Positions 1 through 6,431 of a stretch of DNA of 11,475 bases are shown piece by piece (position 1 is the first letter of the stretch; each line of letters opens with the position of its first letter). Under the pieces are notes generated by a model. It did no database searches. It was given only the letters and a program-made list of their open reading frames with translations, and was not told the origin of the DNA. The position numbers and the translations under genes were made by a program. Source of the stretch: Bacteroidales bacterium (GTDB lineage: Bacteria > Bacteroidota > Bacteroidia > Bacteroidales > B18-G4); NCBI GenBank assembly GCA_030618905.1, contig JAUXCL010000067.1, positions 1 through 11,475 of the forward strand. Reading direction: 5' to 3'.

Positions 1-711
1 AAAGGCAATATCAGCAGGAATTACCGTGTCCCCACCCTAAATGATCTGTATTGGGGATTTGATGGTTTTTCCAGGGGGAATCCTGATCTGCAGCCCGAGG
101 AAGGTTTCTCAAGTGATCTGGGCTTGCAATACCGAAAAGCAAAGCTGGAAAAATACAGGCTTGGTGCCGAAATTACTGCGTTTTACATATTAATTGATGA
201 TATGATATTCTGGCGTCCTTTGTTTGATGGGATGACTGTCTGGACCCCTTTGAATTTAAAAGAGGTTGAATCCACTGGCATTGAGATAAACCTGGATTTT
301 GATTTTCAGTTTAACAGGCACCGTTTTGTCATCATGCCTGCATATAGCTATACAAAAAGCATCATTAAAGATTCTGATGAAACCATAGACCAATCCTTGG
401 GCAAACAGCTTATATATGTGCCCATACACAAAGCTGTTGGCTCTTTGAGGTATATCATCGGTTCATTTCGAATATCATATAATATCAGGTGTTTCGGAAA
501 AAGATATACAGTGGCAGACAATTCCAGGTACCTGCCGGCCCAGGTCCTGAATGACCTTATCATTGAAAAACAATTTATCATTAATAAATACACCTTATCA
601 GCCCAACTCAACATTGACAACATCTGGGATGAAGAATACCAGGTAGTCGTCAGGCAGCCTATGCCGGGAAGAAGTTTTATGCTGACCATTAAATTCATTT
701 TTAACCAATAA
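1..711 (+). CDS. TonB-dependent outer-membrane receptor, C-terminal part (BtuB-like), 5' end cut by window
   Basis: The reading frame is open from base 1, upstream of any usable start, so only the last 236 residues are present. Receptors of this class import scarce ligands such as cobalamin or iron chelates across the outer membrane, using energy from TonB. The fragment begins with NYRVPTLNDLYW followed by GNPDLQPEEG, a signature of the late barrel strands of TonB-dependent receptors. After it come alternating aromatic/polar beta strands typical of the 22-stranded barrel, and the chain ends in a strand MLTIKFIFNQ, as expected for a barrel C-terminus. The plug, TonB box and signal peptide lie outside the window. 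The next gene encodes a surface-type beta-propeller lipoprotein only 19 bases downstream, the arrangement of BtuB with BtuG in Bacteroides, so cobalamin or another corrinoid is the best guess for the ligand. The family is sure; the substrate is inference. Any cobalamin riboswitch would lie upstream and cannot be seen. Confidence 0.9.
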   Translation, partial: KGNISRNYRVPTLNDLYWGFDGFSRGNPDLQPEEGFSSDLGLQYRKAKLEKYRLGAEITAFYILIDDMIFWRPLFDGMTVWTPLNLKEVESTGIEINLDFDFQFNRHRFVIMPAYSYTKSIIKDSDETIDQSLGKQLIYVPIHKAVGSLRYIIGSFRISYNIRCFGKRYTVADNSRYLPAQVLNDLIIEKQFIINKYTLSAQLNIDNIWDEEYQVVVRQPMPGRSFMLTIKFIFNQ

Positions 712-730
712 ATATTTAACATCCAGCACT

Positions 731-1807
731 ATGAAAAAAAGATTTATCACCTTTGGCATTTTCGCACTCAGTATTGTACTCCTGATGAATTCCTGTAAAA
801 AGGATGATGCCAGCGAAGCATCTCCTCCCGACACCAAGAATTACACTTATGGAAACGGGGTTTTTATTGTTAATGAAGGAGCATTTGGCCAGGGAAGCGC
901 TTCCATAACATTCCTCAATAAAGAATACAACAAATTATACAATGATGTTTTCTTTTATGCCAATAACAGGCCACTTGGGGATATTGCCCAATCAATGGAG
1001 ATATTTAATGGTATGGGTTATATTGTTGTAAACAATTCCGGGACCATCGAAGTAGTGAATTTGAATACATTTAAATCAACTGCCACAATTTCCAATTTAG
1101 CCTCCCCCAGGTATACCCTGATCCTGAATGGCTCTAAAGGATATATAACGCACCTGACAGAAGCTAAGATATCAGTTTTTAATCCTTCAACAAATATTGT
1201 CACCCATGAAATCAGTACCGGAAAATCATGTGAAAACATCTTGTATGCCGAAGGAAAAATTTTCGTTACCAACTGGTCAAATTTTTTCGTTCCCGCCAAT
1301 AACAACACACTACAGGTGATTGATGCCGAAACAGATCAGCTAACTGCCTCTATCATTGTCACCAAAGAGCCCAATAGTATGGTGCTGGATAAGGACAATA
1401 AGATCTGGGTTTTATGCAGTGGAGGATTCATGAACGAAGAAACACCTGCATTATACAGGATTGACCCATCAACCCTAACTGTTGAAAAGAAACTTGAATT
1501 TCCGGAAATTGCATCCAGCCCGAATAGATTGTGCATTGACGGAAGCGGAGATTCACTTTACTATTTGAATTCCGGAACATATAAAATGTCAATCCATGCG
1601 AATGAATTACCGCTTGCCCCATATGTATTTGACCAAAACACCTTTTTCTATTCTTTGGCAATAGATCCACAAAACAGCATGGCCTATCTTGGTGACGCAT
1701 TGGATTTTAATCAAAATGGCATTGTGTATCGCTATAGGAAAGGGGGTCAGGAATATGATCAGCTGAGCACAGGTATCGTCCCAGGTGCCTTTTGCTTCAC
1801 GCCATAA
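731..1807 (+). CDS. Surface-type beta-propeller lipoprotein (YncE/DUF5074-like, possible BtuG-like corrinoid-binding partner)
   Basis: A 358-residue lipoprotein. The N-terminus has two lysines plus Arg, a hydrophobic stretch and the lipobox LMNSC, with Cys22 as the predicted lipidated residue. Cys22 is followed by KKDD. Lysine and acidic residues just after the cysteine form the lipoprotein export signal that sends Bacteroidota lipoproteins to the cell surface. The mature part starts with NGVFIVNEGAFGQGSASITF, typical of YncE/DUF5074-like propellers found beside TonB-dependent receptors. It continues as repeated beta-rich units (for example GTIEVVNLNTFKSTATI, then AKISVFNPSTNIVTHEIST, then NNTLQVIDAETDQLTASIIV), consistent with propeller blades. 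In Bacteroides, BtuG is such a propeller; it sits on BtuB and captures cobalamin with very high affinity. The 19-base spacing suggests co-transcription and a physical complex with the preceding receptor. Family and location are well supported; corrinoid binding is inferred from context. Start chosen at the ATG giving a complete signal peptide. Confidence 0.85.
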   Translation: MKKRFITFGIFALSIVLLMNSCKKDDASEASPPDTKNYTYGNGVFIVNEGAFGQGSASITFLNKEYNKLYNDVFFYANNRPLGDIAQSMEIFNGMGYIVVNNSGTIEVVNLNTFKSTATISNLASPRYTLILNGSKGYITHLTEAKISVFNPSTNIVTHEISTGKSCENILYAEGKIFVTNWSNFFVPANNNTLQVIDAETDQLTASIIVTKEPNSMVLDKDNKIWVLCSGGFMNEETPALYRIDPSTLTVEKKLEFPEIASSPNRLCIDGSGDSLYYLNSGTYKMSIHANELPLAPYVFDQNTFFYSLAIDPQNSMAYLGDALDFNQNGIVYRYRKGGQEYDQLSTGIVPGAFCFTP

Positions 1808-1830
1808 ACAAATATGCTATACATTTGTTT
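1806..1830 (+). promoter_or_regulatory. Perfect 8-bp inverted repeat overlapping a TAnnTTTG-type promoter element upstream of the OsmC gene
   Basis: AAACAAAT (1806-1813) and ATTTGTTT (1823-1830) are exact reverse complements separated by 9 bases. The right arm overlaps TACATTTG (1820-1827), a full match to the -7 element TAnnTTTG used by the Bacteroidota housekeeping sigma factor. A TTTG at 1791-1794 could be the -33 element, but its 25-base spacing is longer than usual. The left arm overlaps the stop codon of the preceding gene. If real, this promoter would give the OsmC gene a short leader and the dyad could be a regulator-binding site. It may instead be an AT-rich chance match or a weak hairpin; there is no U-run typical of a terminator. 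Confidence 0.3.
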
Positions 1831-1849
1831 GGTAAAGAAAACATTAATT

Positions 1850-2263
1850 ATGAAGGAAAAAATAGAATGTACATGGCAGGATGAAATGGCATTTGTTGCT
1901 GATGTTAATGGATTTAAGTTGACGATTGATGCTGTTGAAGCTGTTGGAGGGAGGAACCTCGGTCCACGGCCAAAACCATTAACACTTGTGTCCCTTGCAG
2001 GCTGTACCGGGATGGATGTGATCTCTATCCTTAAGAAAATGCGTGTTACTCCAGAATATTTCAATGTAGAAGTGGAAGGCGACCTGAGTGAGGAACACCC
2101 TAAGTATTATCAGAAGATCCATATCAAGTATGTTCTACGCGGTAAAGATATTCCTTTCGATAAGGTACAAAAAGCTGTAGACCTGTCACAGGACAGGTAT
2201 TGTGGTGTAAGCCGTTTATTGAAAGATAATGCTGAGATCACTCATGAGATCATTATTGAATGA
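1850..2263 (+). CDS. OsmC/Ohr-family thiol peroxidase-like protein
   Basis: A 137-residue protein from the ATG at 1850. An in-frame ATG at 1814 would add 12 residues (LYICLVKKTLI-type, not family-like) and would lie inside the likely promoter, so the later start is preferred. OsmC/Ohr proteins are cytoplasmic dimers that reduce organic or inorganic hydroperoxides through two cysteines. Both are visible: Cys52 in SLAGCTGMDVISILKKM, at the start of the central helix, and Cys118 in RYCGVSRLL. The preceding GPRPKPLTL segment is usual for the YhfA-like OsmC subgroup. Length is normal. It follows the propeller lipoprotein gene by 42 bases and has a candidate promoter of its own, so it may not belong to the transport operon. 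The exact peroxide substrate and reductant cannot be told from sequence, and some YhfA-like members have no proven peroxidase activity. Confidence 0.88.
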   Translation: MKEKIECTWQDEMAFVADVNGFKLTIDAVEAVGGRNLGPRPKPLTLVSLAGCTGMDVISILKKMRVTPEYFNVEVEGDLSEEHPKYYQKIHIKYVLRGKDIPFDKVQKAVDLSQDRYCGVSRLLKDNAEITHEIIIE

Positions 2264-2265
2264 TC
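2248..2265 (+). repeat. Short stem-loop over the stop codon of the OsmC gene
   Basis: GATCATT (2248-2254) and AATGATC (2259-2265) form a perfect 7-bp stem with the 4-base loop ATTG. The right arm includes the TGA stop codon. No T-run follows, so it is not a standard intrinsic terminator. It could protect the mRNA 3' end or be chance. Confidence 0.25.
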
Positions 2266-2396
2266 AGCTATTGACAAGTGCCATCAACTCAGAGACGATC
2301 ATAGCAGTAGCACCCCAATTACAGAATTTATACCGCATTTTTTATCATTGTTGTCAAAATATTCCTTAATTTTACAAGTAGAATGAGAAATCTTCA
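2264..2396. other. Intergenic spacer between the OsmC gene and clpS
   Basis: 133 bases with no supported gene. It ends in an AT-rich stretch (2336-2380) where a clpS promoter would be expected. TAATTTTA (2367-2374) is one base off TAnnTTTG, and TTG triplets lie 13 and 16 bases upstream of it, which is closer than usual, so I do not call it as a promoter. No strong terminator is seen. Confidence 0.5.
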
Positions 2397-2675
2397 ATGC
2401 TTATGGTAAAAGAAAAATTGCAACCATTCAATGACAATGAAGAACTGCTATCAGACAACAATGAACTGATTCTATACAATGATGATGTAAATAGTTTTGA
2501 TTTCGTCATTAATGCACTGATCGAAGTGTGTGATCATGATCCGCAACAGGCTGAACAATGCACACTGATAGTTCATTTTAAAGGGAAATGTGGAGTAAAG
2601 CTAGGCAGTTTAGAAGAACTCAGGCCTGTTCACACAGAGATGTGCAACAGAAAATTAACGGTTACCATTAATTAG
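2397..2675 (+). CDS. clpS: ClpS, adaptor of the Clp protease for N-degron substrates
   Basis: A 92-residue protein. ClpS binds proteins carrying destabilising N-terminal residues and delivers them to the ClpA- or ClpC-type unfoldase with ClpP. The core motif LILYNDDVNSFDFVINALIE contains Asn28-Asp29-Asp30, matching the residues that hold the substrate alpha-amino group in E. coli ClpS. His60 in LIVHFKGKC matches the conserved histidine of the binding pocket. The acidic flexible N-terminal arm (residues 10-22) is as expected, since this extension enters the unfoldase pore. The CDHDPQQAEQC segment and the cysteine-containing form GKCGVK are typical of Bacteroidota ClpS. A second ATG at 2403 is an equally possible start. 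The nfeD-like gene follows after 15 bases, so clpS may be the first gene of a clpS-nfeD-floA transcript. Identification is firm. Confidence 0.93.
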   Translation: MLMVKEKLQPFNDNEELLSDNNELILYNDDVNSFDFVINALIEVCDHDPQQAEQCTLIVHFKGKCGVKLGSLEELRPVHTEMCNRKLTVTIN

Positions 2676-2690
2676 GCAAATCACCATCAT

Positions 2691-3158
2691 ATGTTTTGGT
2701 TAGTCATCGCTATCTTGATTGTCATAGGACTCGCTTTTCTGGTCCTTGAAATATTAGTTATCCCAGGCACCGGGATTGCAGGATTCATCGGGTTTATTCT
2801 TCTGGCCATTGGCATCTGGCAGGCATATGCGGTTTATGGGCCAACAGCCGGTCATCTCACTGTCGGAGGCAGCATTGTGCTGACCCTGGTCACGCTGATC
2901 TTTTCACTGAGGGCCAAGACCTGGAGACGCATTATGCTGGACTCTAAAATTGACAGCAAGGTGAATCTTGTAGATGCTGATCTTATTAAAGTAGGAGATA
3001 CGGGAAAGTCTATTTCAAGACTGGTCCCGGCGGGTAAAGCACTATTCAACGGTGTGTTTTTCGAAGTACGGACAACGGGAGAATTCCTGGATCCGGATAC
3101 GGATATTGAAGTAGAAAAAATTGAAGCCAACAAAATATTTGTTAAACCTAAAATATAG
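2691..3158 (+). CDS. nfeD: NfeD-family membrane protein (short form, OB-fold C-terminus)
   Basis: A 155-residue inner-membrane protein. Three hydrophobic segments lie at about residues 3-24, 28-48 and 56-72, followed by a soluble domain at about 85-155. The soluble part, GDTGKSISRLVPAGKALFNG and then FFEVRTTGEF and IEANKIFVKPKI, has the pattern of the NfeD C-terminal OB-fold (Gly-x-x-Gly ... Leu-x-Pro-x-Gly ... Val-x-x-Ile-x-x-x-x-Ile-x-Val). It lacks the N-terminal ClpP-like serine protease domain of long NfeD proteins, so it is the truncated type. Short NfeD proteins are encoded next to flotillin/SPFH genes and are thought to work with them in membrane organisation. That holds here: floA starts 5 bases after this stop codon, implying tight translational coupling. 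The precise molecular role of the family is still uncertain. Confidence 0.9.
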   Translation: MFWLVIAILIVIGLAFLVLEILVIPGTGIAGFIGFILLAIGIWQAYAVYGPTAGHLTVGGSIVLTLVTLIFSLRAKTWRRIMLDSKIDSKVNLVDADLIKVGDTGKSISRLVPAGKALFNGVFFEVRTTGEFLDPDTDIEVEKIEANKIFVKPKI

Positions 3159-3163
3159 AGATT

Positions 3164-4180
3164 ATGAGTTCCCAGGTATTAATAGTTATCGCAATAGGCC
3201 TTGGGGCATTGTTTGCCCTCTGGCTTATCTTTTATTTTATCCCGGTTGGATTGTGGTTTAAAGCGCTGGTATCCGGTGTAAAGATATCTTTGTTACAACT
3301 CGTTTTCATGAGATGGCGTAAAGTTCCACCACCCACCATCGTAAATAGCATGATTGCCGGAACCAAAGCTGGTCTTTCACTGAACAGGGATGCCCTTGAA
3401 GCCCATTACCTTGCTGGAGGGCGTGTGAAATCAGTAGTGAATGCATTGATTTCGGCTGATAAAGCGAATATGACCCTGGATTTCAAGACGGCAACTGCCA
3501 TCGACCTGGCAGGAAGGGATGTTCTTGAAGCGGTTCAGATGTCTGTTAACCCCAAGGTGATTGATACACCACCCGTTACCGCAGTGGCCAAAGATGGAAT
3601 TCAGCTGATTGCGAAAGCCAGGGTGACCGTCAGGGCTAATATTAAACAGCTTGTTGGTGGAGCAGGGGAAGAAACTGTTTTGGCAAGGGTAGGGGAAGGC
3701 GTTGTCTCTTCTATTGGCTCAGCCAGCTCACATAAATCAGTGCTTGAAAACCCGGATTCTATTTCCAGGCTGGTACTTGATAAAGGGCTTGACTCCGGAA
3801 CAGCTTTTGAGATACTGTCTATTGACATTGCAGACATTGATATTGGAAAGAACATCGGTGCCGTATTGCAGATGGATCAGGCCAATGCGGATAAGAATAT
3901 TGCCCAGGCCAGGGCTGAGGAAAGAAGGGCCATGGCCGTTGCGAAAGAACAGGAGATGAAAGCCAAAGCCCAGGAGGCTAAAGCTAATGTGATCCAGGCC
4001 GAAGCAGAGATCCCGAAAGCTATTGCAGAAGCCTTCAGGGAAGGTAATCTTGGTATCATGGACTATTACAAATTCCAAAATATCCAGGCTGACACCAGGA
4101 TGCGTGATTCAATTTCTGAAACACCAATTAGCAAGTCAAAAGAACCGGGCAGTGGGGGTACAGAAAACCCGGGCAAATAA
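3164..4180 (+). CDS. floA: FloA, flotillin-like scaffold protein of membrane microdomains
   Basis: A 338-residue protein, close to the 331 residues of Bacillus subtilis FloA (YqfA). Flotillins form oligomers on the inner face of the plasma membrane and mark microdomains rich in particular lipids and protein complexes. An N-terminal hydrophobic segment (about 4-30) is followed by KALVSGVKISLLQLVFMRWRK, a re-entrant or amphipathic stretch with RKVPPPTIV, characteristic of the FloA family. Next is the SPFH-type domain (about 60-230, with DRANMTL-like and TPPVTAVAKDGIQL motifs). After that comes a long Ala/Glu/Lys-rich coiled coil (about 235-292, QANADKNIAQARAEERRAMA), used in oligomerisation. 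The C-terminus is Pro/Gly/Ser-rich and probably disordered. It is paired with the short nfeD gene 5 bases upstream, as in B. subtilis yqeZ-yqfA. Identification is firm; downstream clients in this organism are unknown. Confidence 0.95.
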   Translation: MSSQVLIVIAIGLGALFALWLIFYFIPVGLWFKALVSGVKISLLQLVFMRWRKVPPPTIVNSMIAGTKAGLSLNRDALEAHYLAGGRVKSVVNALISADKANMTLDFKTATAIDLAGRDVLEAVQMSVNPKVIDTPPVTAVAKDGIQLIAKARVTVRANIKQLVGGAGEETVLARVGEGVVSSIGSASSHKSVLENPDSISRLVLDKGLDSGTAFEILSIDIADIDIGKNIGAVLQMDQANADKNIAQARAEERRAMAVAKEQEMKAKAQEAKANVIQAEAEIPKAIAEAFREGNLGIMDYYKFQNIQADTRMRDSISETPISKSKEPGSGGTENPGK

Positions 4181-4236
4181 TCCTCCACAATTTTAATCTT
4201 TGACTTTTACTGCATTCTTTTATTGAATCTCAGTGT

Positions 4237-6417
4237 ATGTTGAGCAATGATGAAATAAAAGCTATTGAGCTCAAATATAACGAGTTATTAAAATCATGCA
4301 AGCCATTTATTCAAGAGGATAAACTGGCATCGATACAGCATGCTTTCGACTATGCGGTAAAAGTTCAAAAAGATGAAATTTCTGATCCCGGCATTGTTCA
4401 TGCACTCAGTATAGCAAAAATTGCCACCGAAGAGATTGGCCTTGGTTCCAAATCTATCACAGCTACCTTATTGCACAATATCATGGATTCAGGCCACATT
4501 ACGCAGGATCATATTAAACAGGAATTTGGTAAAACAGTAGCAGTCCTTGTCGATGGTTATTCCAGGCTTTCCCAGATGCCCACGGATCGTATTTCTTTGC
4601 AATCAGAGAAATTCAGGCAACTGTTCCTGACCTTGATTGACGATATCAGGGTTATCCTGATTAAGCTTGCACATAGGGTGTACGATATGCGGATAATTGA
4701 TCAACTGCCCGAGGAAAAACAGATCCGCTTCACCAATGAGGTTGTACATCTCTATATTCCCATTGCACATCGCCTCGGGCTCTACCGGGTCAAGTCGGAG
4801 CTTGAAGACCTGTATATGAAATTTGCTCACCAGGATATCTATGGGTCAATCCAGGAAAAGCTCAATGTGACCAGGTCTAAAAGGACCGTGTTCATTGAAG
4901 AGTTTAAGAAGCCCATTGAAGATGAATTGATGAGGAATAAGATTTACTTCGACATTAAAGGCCGTCCAAAATCTATTCCATCGATCTGGGATAAAATGAA
5001 AAGGCAGGATGTAGAACTGGAGCAAGTCTATGACCTTTTCGCCATCCGTATTATCCTTGATTCCAAGCCAGAGAATGAAAAAGCGGTGTGTTGGAAAGTT
5101 TATTCCATCGTCACCAATATCTATCCCCCGAACCCTAAACGACTCCGGGACTGGATATCCAGCCCTAAAGCCAGTGGTTATGAATCTTTGCATACTACAG
5201 TTCAGGGACCTAATGATAAATGGGTAGAGATACAGATCCGGACCCGAAGAATGGACGAGATCGCTGAGAAAGGACAGGCAGCCCACTGGAGATACAAAGG
5301 CTTTGACCATAAAAAAGATACGGATATCTGGTTGGCCCAGGTACGCGACATCCTGGAATATCCTGAACAAATCAAATTTGACGACCCTATCAATATTGAG
5401 AAAAAAGCTGATAAAATTTTTATCTATACCCCAGATGGTGATCTCAAGGAATTACCTCCTGGCTCTACGGTTCTTGATTTTGCTTACGAGGTCCATACAC
5501 GTGTTGGAGATACCTGTAACGGGGCAAAAGTCAACAACCAGGCCATGCCTATACGCCATGTGCTGAAGAATGGGGATAAGGTGGAAATCATCACTTCTAA
5601 AACCCAGAAGCCTAAACAGGACTGGCTCAAATTTGTCAAAACCACAAAGGCCAGGAACAAGATCAAAAGGGCCCTTAAAGAAGACAAATTCAAGGAAGCG
5701 GAAACCGGGAATGAGATTTTGCGACGGAAACTTAAGAACTGGAAACTCCAATTTACAGATGAGTTGATAGGCCGCTTGGTTAAACATTATAAATTAAGTT
5801 CCTCCATTGACCTTTACGGAATGATTGCGGAGGAAAGACTGGACCTGAATGAGATCAAGAAGTTTTTGCTGAAGAAAAATGAGGGGCAAAGCAAAACAAA
5901 ACTTGCTGAAGTGAAGCGGGTCCTTGAAGCCAAAGAAAAGACGTCAATCCGCAAGATTGAACCGGATGCCCTGGTGATCGATGACAAACTGGACAAGGTA
6001 AATTATAAATTGGGCCGATGTTGCAATCCTATTGCAGGAGATAAGGTATTTGGATTTGTCACTATTGGAAAAGGGATCACCATTCATCGTGTTAATTGTC
6101 CAAACGCCAAACGCTTACTGGAAAACTATGGTTACAGGAAAATCAGGGTTACCTGGAAAGCCACAGACCAGTCACTGGCATATCAAACGACCATTAAGGT
6201 CACCGGTCAGGATAAGATGGGAATGCTGGAAGAAATCACCAATGTTATTTCAAAGGACCTGAGGGTTAATATGAACTCCATCAAGGTAGAATCCCGGGAT
6301 GGCGTCTTCCTCGGTTTTATAAAAATTCAGGTCAATGACAGCAAGCACCTGGATGAGTTGTTGCATAAATTATCCAAAATCAAAGGCGTAAACAGGGCCA
6401 GCAGGATTGAAACCTGA
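4237..6417 (+). CDS. relA: RelA/SpoT-family (p)ppGpp synthetase with degenerate hydrolase domain
   Basis: A full-length 726-residue long RSH enzyme, the stringent-response regulator that makes (p)ppGpp from ATP and GDP/GTP. Order: HD hydrolase-like domain (about 25-200), synthetase (about 240-355), TGS (about 393-455), helical linker, zinc-finger/conserved-cysteine region (Cys595, Cys596, Cys621 with GRCCNPIAGD and HRVNCPN), and ACT domain (about 648-726). The synthetase is complete: Asp266 in YDLFAIR, RLRD at 302-305, GYESLH at 314-319 and Glu331 in EIQIRT. RLRD is the basic form (RxKD-like), not the acidic ExDD of proteobacterial RelA. In the hydrolase, His55 and His80 remain. The HD motif is His80-Asn81, the following Glu-Asp pair is Asp84-Ser85, and the later KLADRLHN motif reads KLAHRVYD (Asp to His146). 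Loss of (p)ppGpp hydrolysis is therefore likely. It stands alone, 56 bases after floA, and ends with tandem stops TGATAA. Confidence 0.95.
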   Translation: MLSNDEIKAIELKYNELLKSCKPFIQEDKLASIQHAFDYAVKVQKDEISDPGIVHALSIAKIATEEIGLGSKSITATLLHNIMDSGHITQDHIKQEFGKTVAVLVDGYSRLSQMPTDRISLQSEKFRQLFLTLIDDIRVILIKLAHRVYDMRIIDQLPEEKQIRFTNEVVHLYIPIAHRLGLYRVKSELEDLYMKFAHQDIYGSIQEKLNVTRSKRTVFIEEFKKPIEDELMRNKIYFDIKGRPKSIPSIWDKMKRQDVELEQVYDLFAIRIILDSKPENEKAVCWKVYSIVTNIYPPNPKRLRDWISSPKASGYESLHTTVQGPNDKWVEIQIRTRRMDEIAEKGQAAHWRYKGFDHKKDTDIWLAQVRDILEYPEQIKFDDPINIEKKADKIFIYTPDGDLKELPPGSTVLDFAYEVHTRVGDTCNGAKVNNQAMPIRHVLKNGDKVEIITSKTQKPKQDWLKFVKTTKARNKIKRALKEDKFKEAETGNEILRRKLKNWKLQFTDELIGRLVKHYKLSSSIDLYGMIAEERLDLNEIKKFLLKKNEGQSKTKLAEVKRVLEAKEKTSIRKIEPDALVIDDKLDKVNYKLGRCCNPIAGDKVFGFVTIGKGITIHRVNCPNAKRLLENYGYRKIRVTWKATDQSLAYQTTIKVTGQDKMGMLEEITNVISKDLRVNMNSIKVESRDGVFLGFIKIQVNDSKHLDELLHKLSKIKGVNRASRIET

Positions 6418-6431
6418 TAATCTTTCATTTA

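Noticed and set aside
1814..1849. In-frame upstream ATG as the start of the OsmC gene
   Set aside because: It adds a non-family N-terminus and would lie within the dyad and the likely promoter; the ATG at 1850 fits the family start.
2367..2374. TAATTTTA as a clpS -7 promoter element
   Set aside because: One base off TAnnTTTG in an AT-rich region, and the nearest upstream TTG triplets are 13 and 16 bases away, too close for the usual spacing.
2383..2409. Eight-codon ORF (MRNLQCLW) overlapping the start of clpS in another frame, as a leader peptide
   Set aside because: Too short to support, no run of regulatory codons and no attenuator hairpin; most likely chance.
4195..4202. AATCTTTG upstream of relA as a promoter element
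   Set aside because: First base differs from TAnnTTTG and no TTG lies at the right distance upstream; not strong enough to list.
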